From Amycolatopsis thermoflava N1165 (GTDB lineage Bacteria; Actinomycetota; Actinomycetes; Mycobacteriales; Pseudonocardiaceae), in the NCBI RefSeq assembly GCF_000473265.1, contig NZ_KI421511.1:8282415-8346414 (forward strand): a stretch of DNA of 64,000 nucleotides, read 5' to 3'. Below the pieces are notes generated by a model. It saw only the letters and a program-made list of their open reading frames with translations, had not been told where the DNA came from and ran no database searches. Positions 51,825 to 60,789 of this stretch are shown here, piece by piece. Positions within the stretch are counted from its first letter, which is position 1; each line of letters starts with the position of its first letter. The position numbers were made by a program, and so were the translations under genes.

Positions 51825-53777
51825 TCAGGCTCGCCGGTGCGTGTCGGCGAGAGCAGCACGTATGCGGTCCAGCGCCGCTGGATTCTCGGCACTCGACATG
51901 TCCCCAGGGTCGGCACCTGTCGCGACTGCGCGGACCGCCCGCCGCATGATCTTGGCCGAGCGTGTCTTGGGAAGTTCCGACACGGCGATGACCTCGTTCG
52001 GCGCGAACGGTTTTCCGACCTGTTCGGCGACAGCGGCACGGAGTTCGGCCGAGACGGATGAGGCGTCGGCCCCCTCGCGAGGAACCCAGAACACCCAGAC
52101 AGCTTCACCCTTTTTCGGGTCAGGCACCCCGATCGCGGCTGCTTCGGCCACTGCCGGGTGTGTCGTCAGCACCGACTCCACTTCTGCCGGTGCCAGGCGT
52201 TTACCCGCGATGTTCATCACGTCGTCGGACCTGCCGAGGATGTACCACGCCCCGTCCTTCGAGTCGACGAGCGCGAAATCTCCGTGGCACCACACCCCGT
52301 CGAAGGTCGACCAATACGACTGCAGATACCGGTCGTGGTCGCGCCACACGCTGCGGGTCATGGATGGCCATGGGGTACGGCAGACAAGTTCGCCTATGCC
52401 GCCGCGCACCGACTGGCCGTCGCCATCGACAACGTCGACGTCCATGCCCAACGACGGTCCGCCCAGTGAGCAGCTGGCGATCGGCTCTACCGGATACGGA
52501 GCGAGGAACGACCCGCCGACCTCGGTGCCACCCGAGATGTTGATCACCGGCACCCGGCCGTCGAAGACCTCTGCGGCGAGCCAGTCGTAGGAATCGGGGT
52601 CCCAGGGCTCCCCGGTGGAGCCCAGGGTGCGCACTGACTTCAAGTCGCGGCTCTTGATCGTCGAAAGGGGCGTGTCGCGCAATGCTCGAACGAGGGTCGG
52701 CGACAGGCCGAGTGTCGAAATCGAGTGCCGCTCGACGAGGTCCCACAGACGTAGAGTGTCGGGCGCATCAGGTGACCCCTCGTACAACACCAGGGTCGCG
52801 CCGTTGGCGTGTGCCCCGACGATTGTGAATGGTCCCATGACCCATCCCATGTCGGTGACCCAACAGACCCGATCGCTCGACACGACGTCGAAGGAGTAGG
52901 CCATCTCGGTGGCGACCTTGACGGTGAACCCTGCGTGTGTGTGAACTGCCCCCTTCGGCGTGCCAGTCGTCCCCGAGGTGTAGCCGAGCATCAGCGTCTG
53001 CATTGTGGGAAAGGCTCGTGCCGTGTCGTGGACGTCCTCGCCGGCGAGGAGTTCGGACCAGCTGGTGACTGCGAGACCCTCGGCATCGAACGTGACCCTT
53101 GTGTCGACGTTGGCCACAGTGATGACCGAGGTGACCGAGGGCGCGGCGGCGACCGCTGCCGCCATCTCTGCGGCCATGTCGACTCTTCGCCCTCGCCGGA
53201 TGGTCGCGTCAGCGACGATGACTGCCGAAACTCCGGCGTCGTTGAGGCGTGCGGCGATCGCCGGCGCTGCGAATCCTGAGAACAGCGGCACCACGACGGC
53301 TCCGATCCTGGCCGCCGCGTAGAAGGCGATGACCGCCTCCGGGATCATCGGAAGGTAGAGTGCAACCCTGTCGCCCTCCCGCACACCGATACTGCTCAGC
53401 CCTGCAGCGAGCGCGGCGACCTGACGCGACAGCTCGGCGAACGAAAGCTCCTCGACTCGGCCATCCTCTGCTTCGTGAACAATCGCGGGATGGATCGAGT
53501 CCGCCCACCGAGTGAGGCACGCATCGATGATGGTGAATTCGCCGTCGACAAACCAGTCCGAATTCTCTATGCCTCGGGAGCTGTCGAGGACCTGGCGGTA
53601 GGAGGTTCTGAACGGGATGGCGAGGTCGTCGATAGCGGCATCCCAGTACCACTGCACATCGGCTACCGAGCGGCGACGCAGTTCTGTGAGGGAGTCGATG
53701 CCATGACGGTTCGCCAGGCGTGTGACGTTGGCGTCAGCGATACGCTCGGGGCTTGGTCGCCAGACGTAATCACTCAT
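51825..53777 (-). CDS. AMP-forming acyl-CoA synthetase (acetyl-CoA synthetase-like)
   Basis: A 650-residue ANL-family ligase. It has LGYTSGTTGTPKGAVHTH (A3), INISGGTEVGGSFL (A5), GVWCHGDFALVDSKDGAWYILGRSDDVMNIAGKRLAPAEVE (A7-A8; shown here as separate motifs GVWCHGDF, LGRSDDVMNIAGKRL) and the A10 lysine in KTRSAKIMRR. The N-terminal region and W-V-T-D-M-G-W motif match acetyl/propionyl-type synthetases. It activates a carboxylate with ATP and CoA. The start at 53777 has AGAGGC upstream and overlaps the CaiB stop by 8 bp. Confidence 0.88.
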   Translation of the reverse strand: MSDYVWRPSPERIADANVTRLANRHGIDSLTELRRRSVADVQWYWDAAIDDLAIPFRTSYRQVLDSSRGIENSDWFVDGEFTIIDACLTRWADSIHPAIVHEAEDGRVEELSFAELSRQVAALAAGLSSIGVREGDRVALYLPMIPEAVIAFYAAARIGAVVVPLFSGFAAPAIAARLNDAGVSAVIVADATIRRGRRVDMAAEMAAAVAAAPSVTSVITVANVDTRVTFDAEGLAVTSWSELLAGEDVHDTARAFPTMQTLMLGYTSGTTGTPKGAVHTHAGFTVKVATEMAYSFDVVSSDRVCWVTDMGWVMGPFTIVGAHANGATLVLYEGSPDAPDTLRLWDLVERHSISTLGLSPTLVRALRDTPLSTIKSRDLKSVRTLGSTGEPWDPDSYDWLAAEVFDGRVPVINISGGTEVGGSFLAPYPVEPIASCSLGGPSLGMDVDVVDGDGQSVRGGIGELVCRTPWPSMTRSVWRDHDRYLQSYWSTFDGVWCHGDFALVDSKDGAWYILGRSDDVMNIAGKRLAPAEVESVLTTHPAVAEAAAIGVPDPKKGEAVWVFWVPREGADASSVSAELRAAVAEQVGKPFAPNEVIAVSELPKTRSAKIMRRAVRAVATGADPGDMSSAENPAALDRIRAALADTHRRA

Positions 53778-55005
53778 GCGCTGCCTCTTTGCCATTCGGA
53801 TTCGGGCTGTCCTGCAGGACTACTCGCGCGGACAACAGTTGGTTGATGGTCACGTCGTCGTAGCCGAGAGTTGTCAGAACCGTGTGAGTGTCTGCCCCCT
53901 TGGCTCGAGGAGTTTCTCGGACCGACGCTGGAGTGTCGGTCAACTTGATCGGGAAGCCGATGCCGCGGTAGTCGCCCCTCTCCACGACCATTTCGCGGTG
54001 ACGGACGTGCGGATCGTCAAGGACTTCGCGGATGTCGCGGATCGCTGACGCCGGCACCCCGCGGGCGATGAGGTCCTGTGCGAGATCGTTCTTCGTCAAG
54101 GGGGCGATCTTCTCCGACAGCAGTTCGCTGAGGACTTTCAGGTTCCCCAGGCGGTCGGCGTTGGTGCGGAAACGCGGGTCGTCAGCTAGGCCGGGCATAC
54201 CCAGTCGGTCGACCAGGATGCGGAACTGGCGATCATTGCCGATGCCGATGAACACCGCCCCGTCGGACGCCTCGAAGGTGTCATAGGGTGCCACCGTCGG
54301 GTGGGCGGAGCCCGTACGCACAGGTACCCGCCCGTCAGCGAGAGTGGACGCGGAATGTGGATGCAACAGCGACACCGCGGTATCAACGAGCGTGCAGTCC
54401 ACCACCTGCCCGCGACCTGTTCGCTGACGAGCGTTGAGCGCCAGCAAAATTCCACTGAACGCGTAGATCCCGGTGACCATGTCCACCACCGGGACGCCGA
54501 CCCGCAACGCTGGGCCTTCGGATTCGCCGTTGATGCTCATCAAGCCGCCGTAGGCCTGAGTGATGGCATCGTAACCGGGCATACCACCCATCGGCCCGTC
54601 AGCGCCGAACCCGGTGATGCGGCAGACAATCAGGCGCGGGTGACGCTCCAGCATCCGCTCGTCGGAGAACCCCCACCGAGCCAGCGTTCCTGCCTTGAAG
54701 TTCTCTACCACCACATCGGTGTTCTCGAGTAGTCGCTCGAGCACCTGATGTCCTTGCGAGGTCCGCAGGTCCAAGCAGATGTTGCGTTTGTTGCGGTTGA
54801 TCGCGTTGAAATAAGCGCTCATGTCGTCTGCCACGAACGGAGGACCCCACCGTCGTGTGTCGTCTCCGTCAGGTGGCTCGACCTTGATCACGTCCGCTCC
54901 GTGGTCGCCGAGAAGTTGACAACACAGTGGGCCGGCCAGAACACGTGACAGATCGAGGACCCGTAGCCCGACGAGACTTTCGCTTGTCCCACCACGATCA
55001 CCCAT
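53770..55005 (-). CDS. CaiB/BaiF-family (type III) CoA-transferase
   Basis: A 411-residue CoA-transferase: LVGLRVLDLSRVLAGPLCCQLLGD, VIKVEPPDGDDTRRWGPP, NRNKRNICLDL, and MPGYDAITQAYGG with the probable catalytic aspartate. These enzymes move CoA between acids such as succinate/itaconate, mesaconyl or carnitine derivatives. It is the first gene of the minus-strand CoA operon (CaiB-ligase-ACAD-MaoC-CitE-QOR). With MaoC and CitE it matches the itaconate CoA-transferase/hydratase/lyase trio in family composition. Confidence 0.92.
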   Translation of the reverse strand: MGDRGGTSESLVGLRVLDLSRVLAGPLCCQLLGDHGADVIKVEPPDGDDTRRWGPPFVADDMSAYFNAINRNKRNICLDLRTSQGHQVLERLLENTDVVVENFKAGTLARWGFSDERMLERHPRLIVCRITGFGADGPMGGMPGYDAITQAYGGLMSINGESEGPALRVGVPVVDMVTGIYAFSGILLALNARQRTGRGQVVDCTLVDTAVSLLHPHSASTLADGRVPVRTGSAHPTVAPYDTFEASDGAVFIGIGNDRQFRILVDRLGMPGLADDPRFRTNADRLGNLKVLSELLSEKIAPLTKNDLAQDLIARGVPASAIRDIREVLDDPHVRHREMVVERGDYRGIGFPIKLTDTPASVRETPRAKGADTHTVLTTLGYDDVTINQLLSARVVLQDSPNPNGKEAAHE

Positions 55006-55016
55006 GCGGCCATCAC

Positions 55017-55056
55017 TCCGTCGTATATCGGAACATCGAGGACGTATATGCGACAG
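55017..55056. promoter_or_regulatory. CGTATAT direct-repeat operator upstream of the CoA operon
   Basis: CGTATAT at 55022-55028 and 55043-55049 is repeated 21 bp apart, followed by GCGACAG. It lies 12-50 bp upstream of the CaiB start. The core matches the sites at 43854 and 55635, so a common IclR regulator is likely. Confidence 0.5.
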
Positions 55057-55197
55057 TGTCAGCTGTGGGGGTGGTCCCTGTCAACCACGCGGCAATGCGC
55101 ATGCGAACCCGTGCCGGCGGCCGTTGAAGGTGGGGTTGGTGTTGCGGCGGCGGCTGAGCAGGAGTTTGCCGTTGTCGACGAGGAGTACGTGCAACTT

Positions 55198-55312
55198 GGC
55201 CGTCAACCTGCCTTCGTTGCCATCGACCGACCGTCAGGAACCGGCAAAACCACCCTCACCTGCGCCCTCGGCGAGCGGCTCACCCGTGGCGGCCACGACT
55301 TGCCGGGATGAG
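55198..55312 (+). pseudogene. P-loop kinase (thymidylate-kinase-like) fragment
   Basis: The plus frame reads QPAFVAIDRPSGTGKTTLTC and ALGERLTRGGH before a stop. The Walker A (G-x-x-G-x-G-K-T-T) and flanking pattern match dTMP-kinase-like proteins. Everything after the first helix is lost, and it abuts a radical SAM fragment on the other strand. Confidence 0.5.
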
Positions 55313-55530
55313 GGCGGTATTCGAAGGTGGAGGCGCGGAAGGTGCCGGGCCGGTTGTCGGTGAGGTTCCACAGGTCGTGGACGAGGCGGACGGTGGTGTC
55401 GATCTCGTCGCGGGTTTCGGTGGGAAACCCGAGGACGAAGTAGTAGCCCTTGACGTTAATGCCGCGTTCGGTGAGCCGGCGGGCGATGGCAGGGCCGATA
55501 CGCTGTCGGTCTCGCTGGCTCGGTGCAGGA
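55306..55530 (-). pseudogene. radical SAM protein fragment
   Basis: The minus frame reads IGPAIARRLTERGINVKGYY, FVLGFPTETRDEIDTTVRLV and NRPGTFRASTFEYRPHPG, the second half of a radical SAM TIM barrel. The cluster-binding CxxxCxxC region and the start are missing. It is debris between the CoA operon and IclR-2. Confidence 0.7.
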
Positions 55531-55632
55531 CACGCGATCGGTGCGAAAAGCGGCCATCATCTGGTCGATGACGCGGCGGGCGCCGAGGAGCGACGACGCC
55601 AGCCCGCGCTAGCCGGGGGACGCCCTAGCCCG

Positions 55633-55660
55633 TCCGTATATACGGAGGAAACCCGTATAT
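55633..55660. promoter_or_regulatory. IclR-2 promoter operator
   Basis: TCCGTATATACGGA (55633-55646) is a perfect 14-bp palindrome, and a second CCGTATAT follows 19 bp downstream at 55653-55660. It is 58-85 bp upstream of the IclR-2 start, so autoregulation is likely. This is the cleanest copy of the motif. Confidence 0.65.
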
Positions 55661-55717
55661 CTGGGTAGAGAAGGTTGTCGCGCTCGTGCGTCAACGCGTT
55701 CCGGCTACACTCAGTGC

Positions 55718-56458
55718 GTGCCACCTCGTCATCACCGCACTGTTGATCGGGTGATGGCCATCCTCGAGATGGTCGCTCCGGTGCGTCACGGACTGTCGCT
55801 GGCGGATCTCGCCGAACGGCTGGGCGCCCCGAAGAGTTCCGTGCACGAGCTGGTGAATGGACTCGTGGCCACCGGGTACCTGGTCGAGCGCGATCACAGG
55901 TTCGGCCTCGGCTCGGCGCCGTTCATCCTGACTCTGAACGGGAACCGCGTGGCGGCTCAGGACATCGATCGCGAGCTTCTGCCGCGCATTCACAAGGAAG
56001 TCGGCTGCAGCGTCCTGATCGGCATCCAGGTGGGAATGTCGCTCGTGTTCGTCGACCACATCGGTGATGAGCCCGCGCTGGAGTTCGCTGCCCGCAACCA
56101 CAGTCGCCGGTCGCTGTACGGGTCCGCGTCGGGAAAGATCATCCTGGCGAACCTGCCGGTGCGGGAGATGGATTCGCTGTTGTTGTCGGCGTCGTCCGCC
56201 GAGCAGCCCGAGGTGGACCGCTTCCTCGCCGAGCTGCCTGAGATAAGGGCGACCGGCCTCGCCTACAACCCCGGTCGCACTGTGCCCGGCATCTACTCGG
56301 TGGCGACCGCGCTGCGACGCTCCGACGGTGAGCTGATCGGCGCCGTGTGCGCGCTCGGTCCCGCCGACCTCCAGGACTCGCTGCCCGAAATCGGACGTCG
56401 AATTCAGGAACTGCTCAGTGATGGGCAGGTCGATCCGGGCGAGTCTGTGCGACCCTAG
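55718..56458 (+). CDS. IclR-family transcriptional regulator (IclR-2)
   Basis: A 246-residue IclR protein: TVDRVMAILEMVAPVRHGLSLADLAERLGAPKSSVHELVNGLVATGYL (HTH; family start), then an effector domain with RRSLYGSASGKIILAN and GLAYNPGRTVPGIYSVATAL. The GTG start gives standard length. It is divergent from the CoA operon across 712 bp of debris and upstream of the MFS gene. Operators with CGTATAT near it, near the CoA operon, near the BVMO and near the MFS suggest it governs the pathway. Confidence 0.92.
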   Translation: MPPRHHRTVDRVMAILEMVAPVRHGLSLADLAERLGAPKSSVHELVNGLVATGYLVERDHRFGLGSAPFILTLNGNRVAAQDIDRELLPRIHKEVGCSVLIGIQVGMSLVFVDHIGDEPALEFAARNHSRRSLYGSASGKIILANLPVREMDSLLLSASSAEQPEVDRFLAELPEIRATGLAYNPGRTVPGIYSVATALRRSDGELIGAVCALGPADLQDSLPEIGRRIQELLSDGQVDPGESVRP

Positions 56459-56945
56459 GCGATGCTCGGCCACGACGTTGCTGGCGGTCGCCAGGTCGGT
56501 CATCGCGGCCGTAGTCCTCGCCGCGGCAGACCCGCGTCGACGGTCTGGCGAGAAGACGGAACTTGTGCTGCCTGGCTGCCCGGACAATCGGCCTGACGTG
56601 GTCCCTGTGCGCCGCCGCGCCTGCGCCCTGGCTCGAGCCTGAGCACAGGTAACGCCGCCAGAACGCACCGCGGCCCCCGCCACTGAGCCGCCTGCCACGA
56701 CCTTGACGGCCACCTCAACCGGACAGTTCCGATCCGGTCATCTGCTGGCGGACGTGGTGCCAACGGCTCGTCAGCCCGCGGCCGGTCCGGGTGGGCACCG
56801 AGAAGGCTACAGCGGCTGGTCGAGTCGGGCGTTCGCGGCGTTCGACCCAGCTTCGCAGGCCGTGCCGGCACGGCCTGCACACCGATCTCGGACCTTGACG
56901 CCCCGTATCCGTGGCCATAAGGTTGCGACCGGCATTACGGACGCC
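56459..56945. other. region without recognisable gene
   Basis: Open frames on both strands, none with known motifs. Probably decayed. The MFS promoter lies at its right end. Confidence 0.4.
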
Positions 56946-56963
56946 TATCCGTAAATACGGATA
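56946..56963. promoter_or_regulatory. operator upstream of MFS transporter
   Basis: TATCCGTA and TACGGATA are perfect inverted repeats around AA. The TCCGTA/TACGGA arms equal those of the IclR-2 promoter palindrome, differing only in the central bases. It lies about 100 bp upstream of the transporter start. Confidence 0.6.
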
Positions 56964-57065
56964 CCGGGCAGGCGATGAGGCTAGCTGTGGCTCTGGAATG
57001 CACGGCGCCCCTTGCTTGTGGCCCAGGTGGTCAACCCGGCCGATTCCCCCAAGGACGGAGGACCT

Positions 57066-58451
57066 ATGCGTATCGACGACGTTGCCGTACGCATCGACCG
57101 ATTGCAGCGCTGGCCGTACTCGCCGCGCGTGCTCTTCATCGCCGGCGTTAGCTTCTTCTTCGCCTACTTCGATATCGGCAACATCGGCAGCGCTCTGCCT
57201 GCCGCCCTGAAAGCCCTGCACGCGACGACGGCCAGTGCGACCACGGTCGTCAGCGTCGGGCTCTGGGGCTACATCGTCGGCGGTCTGATCAACAGCGTGG
57301 TGGCCGACCGGTACGGCCGTCGCGCGGGCCTTCTGATGGCGACCGTTCTCTACGGCGTCGGTTCGCTGGTCAACGCGCTGGCTCCCTCGATCGAGGTCTT
57401 CACCATCGCGCGTTTCGTCTCCGGGCTCGGTATCGGAGCGACGCTCGGGGTCATCAGCACCTACATGAGCGAGCTCGCGCCGGCGGCGAGCCGGGGGCGC
57501 TACATGGCACGGACGACGCTGCCCGCACTCGTCGGCTATGCGCTGGTCCCGATCATGTCGGTGTGGCTGATTCCCACATTCTCGTGGGGGTGGCGGGCCA
57601 TTCTCATTGTCCCGGTGGCAGGCGCCGTGATTTTCATCCTCCTCTACCGGTCGCTGCCGGAGTCGCCGCGATGGCTCGTCCTGCACGGGCGTTCCGCAGA
57701 GGCGGAGAAGATCCTGCGAGCCGCGGAAGTGCGGGAGGGGCTGGATACTCCGGTGTCGTCGTCGCCGACCGGGACGCAATCGCCGGAGCCCGCACGCGAC
57801 ATCCGGGTTCTCTTCAGCCGTCGTGTCCTCCCGTGGATGCTGCTCTTTTTCGTAATCTGGCTGCTGAACTACCTGCCGGTGTACGCGGTCGTCGGCCTCG
57901 GTACCACGCTGCTCACCGAGCACGGGTTCAGTCTTGCCAAGAGCCTGCAGATGACGCTCGGCTCGAGTCTCGGCATCGTCCTTGGTGGCCTGTTCGCGAT
58001 GTGGGTCGCCGACCGGGTACCGCGGAAGGTGCCGGCTGCGGTCGTCTCCGGCCTCGTCGCGGTGAGTCTTGGGCTGGTGGCCATCGCGCCGTCCAGTCCG
58101 GTCATCTTCGCCGCCTACTTCCTGGTCGCGTTCCAGATCGGCATCTTCGCTCCCTTGATGTACCTCCTGACGGCGGAACACTTTCCGACGGCGGGCCGCA
58201 CCACGGCTATGGCGCTGTGCAACGGCGTGGGACACGTGGGCGGCGCGATCGGCCCCTTCATCGTTCTTGCGCTGTACCGGGCTGCCGGTTTTTCCGCGGT
58301 ATGGGCCTTCCTCGGGGCCCTGTTCCTGCTCCTCGCCGTCACCACGCTGGTCGCCAGGAACACCACGGGCAAGGCGCTGGAGACCGTGACGACCGAACCG
58401 GCCGTGGAATCCGGGTCCGCCTCACCGGCGCGGCCCGACCGGGTTTCCTGA
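57066..58451 (+). CDS. MFS transporter (sugar porter/AAHS-like)
   Basis: A 461-residue 12-TM MFS protein with a cytoplasmic N-terminus, a VVADRYGRRAGLL loop after TM2, FTIARFVSGLGIGATLGVISTYMSELAP in TM4, LPESPRWLVLHGR in the central loop and a WVADRVPRK loop in the second half. The P-E-S-P-R-W motif is typical of sugar porter/SV2-like and aromatic-acid families. GGAGG precedes ATG 57066. The shared operator with IclR-2 suggests import of the pathway substrate. Confidence 0.9.
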   Translation: MRIDDVAVRIDRLQRWPYSPRVLFIAGVSFFFAYFDIGNIGSALPAALKALHATTASATTVVSVGLWGYIVGGLINSVVADRYGRRAGLLMATVLYGVGSLVNALAPSIEVFTIARFVSGLGIGATLGVISTYMSELAPAASRGRYMARTTLPALVGYALVPIMSVWLIPTFSWGWRAILIVPVAGAVIFILLYRSLPESPRWLVLHGRSAEAEKILRAAEVREGLDTPVSSSPTGTQSPEPARDIRVLFSRRVLPWMLLFFVIWLLNYLPVYAVVGLGTTLLTEHGFSLAKSLQMTLGSSLGIVLGGLFAMWVADRVPRKVPAAVVSGLVAVSLGLVAIAPSSPVIFAAYFLVAFQIGIFAPLMYLLTAEHFPTAGRTTAMALCNGVGHVGGAIGPFIVLALYRAAGFSAVWAFLGALFLLLAVTTLVARNTTGKALETVTTEPAVESGSASPARPDRVS

Positions 58452-58919
58452 CCGCCTTCTTTTGAGGTTTGAAAGCGCACTCGTGTACCCGTTTCTCGGA
58501 TGTGTAGAACGGAGAAAGAATGGCCGATCATGACGCTTTCCACTGACGCGAACGCCCTTCAATGCCCGTGGCGCGACCAGCGGAGGGAAGGAGCCCGAGG
58601 TCTGTTCGCGGCCGGACGCCTGCCAGTGCGCCGGAACGAAGATCGAGGCGTTCGGCGGAGCACGCGCTGTCACTTGGTGTGGTTGGGGGCATCGAAGGCC
58701 GACGGGGGAGCTGGCGGTCGTCTTCAAACCGCGAAGACGGGTTCGCCAGTGAACTGACCTACGGTGAGCTGAGGTCGAAGGTGGGTAGCGGAGCAGGAGC
58801 GAAACTGGAGCGCGCTGTATTCCCGCACCGACTCAGAACAGTCTCAACGTGCCGCAATTGCCCCAAGCTGCGCATGGGATTCTCTATTACCGCAGGTCAG
58901 CGGCTTGTTTGTGCCACAC
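58452..58919. other. right end of element B, no gene recognised
   Basis: Only short unsupported frames. The last ~73 bp before att copy 3 resemble the DNA left of att copy 2. Confidence 0.5.
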
Positions 58920-58961
58920 TGGGGGTCAAGGGGTCGCAGGTTCAAATCCTGTCAGCCCGAC
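58920..58961 (+). repeat. attachment-site copy 3 (right end of element B)
   Basis: Identical over 42 bp to the tRNA-Pro 3' end. The 5' half of the tRNA is absent. It is followed by a 194-bp arm matching that after copy 1, including a degenerate version of the tRNA terminator. Confidence 0.87.
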
Positions 58962-59155
58962 GGTCTGTTGGAGCCCACTGGCTCTGGGTGGAAGACCAGG
59001 TCAGCGGGCCTTTTGGTGTTTCCTTCGCGTTCGCTGCGCCTCATCGATTTCAAGATCAATAGGGATGTGAAGGAGCGATTCTGGAGTGGATCATGCTTCC
59101 GGCGGCAAATGGGGTCGCCTAACGGCTCCTCCTCGGCTGATTCTTGGCCAACTGA
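58962..59155 (+). repeat. att-adjacent arm, copy 2
   Basis: Colinear with 17309-17502 at the same length, diverged at scattered positions, with a ~59-bp invariant block at about 59075-59133. It includes a degraded stem-loop corresponding to the tRNA terminator. This suggests the DNA to the right belongs to a further related element remnant. Confidence 0.78.
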
Positions 59156-59364
59156 CGTGAACCTGCTCGAACCGCCCGAAACCCGGTCCAGGTCCGTGGG
59201 ATCGGCGCCGTTGCGCACGGCTGACGGCCGCGCTGGACGGCTGGGATCAGTTGGCGGTGGTTCGGGAGCGATCCGGCCGTTCGGCGGCGCCTACGGCGCT
59301 CGACGAGATCCGGATATGACGGTGGCCCGCTGCCGGGCGGCAGCGGGCCACGCGTCGAGGTTTG

Positions 59365-59653
59365 TCAGGCGGCGAGCAACAGTGGTTGCGTGATCGCCGG
59401 CCCATGGTGTTCATGCAAGGTGGCGACGGCGTCGTGCCAGCGGCGTTCGAGACTGTCCAGCAGGCGGGCCCCGACCTCGGCGGCGACGTGGGAGTAGACG
59501 TCGCGGATCTCGTCGGGAATCCGGTGCCCAGCCGCCGCGACTGCGCGCTCTCCGGAATGCCATCGGCGATGATCCGGGCTGTGGCGGAGGTCGTGGAAGC
59601 GAAGTCCGGTCAGGATCGCTGCACTAACGCCTCGGGACGGACCGCGGCGTAGG
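59365..59653 (-). pseudogene. tyrosine integrase C-terminal remnant, frameshifted
   Basis: The minus strand reads LTGLRFHDLRHS (the catalytic H-x-L-R-H box), then in another frame IADGIPESAQSRRLG, then back in the first frame GHRIPDEIRDVYSHVAAEVG, carrying the active-site tyrosine, and ERRWHDAVATLHEHHG before the stop at 59365. The order matches the catalytic C-terminus of actinobacterial integrases; two frame changes inactivate it. It points toward att copy 3, 400 bp away, as expected of an att-linked int gene. Confidence 0.78.
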
Positions 59654-59682
59654 TTCCCATCTGTGGCTAGGTGTCCTGTAAG

Positions 59683-60397
59683 TCATCGGAGCCAGAGGAT
59701 GATGGCGGCGATGGTGAGTTCGGCTTGGTAGTAGGCGGCGCGTTTGGCGTAGCGGGTGGCCAGGTCACGGAACTGTTTGAGCCGGTTGAAACACCGTTCG
59801 ACCACGTTGCGCCGCTTGTAGGCCTCAGCGTCGAAGGCGGGTGGTCGCCCGCCGCGGGAACCTCTGGCGGCGCGGCGAGCGATCTGATCCTCGCTCAGGA
59901 CTGACGAACCGGATGCGCCGGTCCCGTCGCTTGCGGGTTGAGGGATGTGAGTAGGCCTTATCCGCGACCACACGATCGGGTCGGCATTGCGGCCTGCCTG
60001 GTCCGATCCGGGCGACCGCCATGCCGTCGAGCAGCGGCAGCCCGCAGCCGTGACGGCGAGGTGAATCTTGGTGCTCAGTCCCCCGCGGCACCGGCCGAGT
60101 CCTTCCCCGTCGACCGCAAGCGCCTCGACGCCGGGCGCGCAGCCCCCTTTTTTTCCGGGCGCCAGCAGAATGCTGGTGCGCCCGGACCACGCTCGAATCG
60201 AATCGGCTTGGTTGGCCGCACCCCGGTTGAGAACGAGCTGGTCGCGGCCGCGGTTTCTTCGGGTTCTCACTGGTCGGTTCCGCCGCAGCTACTTCGCCCA
60301 TCGTCCACCGGATCTGAGCTATTCGGAGGAAACGAGCGCGCACGACGTGCTGGGCCAGGTCGGTCAGCCCACAGTCGCTCCACGCTACGTGCACCAC
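59683..60397 (-). pseudogene. IS5-family transposase remnant, frameshifted
   Basis: One frame gives FDSSVVRAHQHSAGARKK and RPDRVVADKAYSHPSTRKRR with RIRFVSPE. The other gives ALAVDGEGLGRCRGGLSTKI, then RRNVVERCFNRLKQFRDLATRYAKRAAYYQAELTIAAI at the end; motif pieces are split here for length. These are the DDE domain and C-terminus of IS5-group transposases. The N-terminus is unlike the family, and frameshifts disrupt it. Confidence 0.75.
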
Positions 60398-60789
60398 GCC
60401 CAGCTCAGCCCAGGCTGGCTATCAGTGCTGGCCGGGGTCGAGCTCAGCGAGTCTGGACGGCTTGGCTGCGGATCCGTTCCTGTGCCCGGTGGTGAGAGAA
60501 CGCCGCCGTTTGCCCGCTGGCTCGCGCCGTACGGCGCAGCACAGTGCTCGGCGGAGTGCACATTCGACCTCGAACCGGTCGAGCCACACCTGCTTGCTTC
60601 CCGGTGCCAGGATGTTCGTCGACAACGCGGTCGCTTACCCGCGCTCTGGTGCCAAGCAGGTATTAATCCGACACGTCGGTTTCCGGCCACGAGATGACGC
60701 TGTACGGCTCCGGCGACCCGGGTGGCGTTCCTAGCCTGATGCCAGAGAACGGCGCACCGGGTCAGCGACGGGACCAACGCGGAGGCGAC
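60398..60789. other. stretch upstream of methyltransferase, no gene recognised
   Basis: Several short frames but no known family. The end carries GGAGGCGAC, the ribosome-binding site of the methyltransferase gene. Confidence 0.45.

Noticed and set aside
58920..58961. Possible third tRNA-Pro gene
   Set aside because: Same reason: no D arm or 5' acceptor strand upstream.
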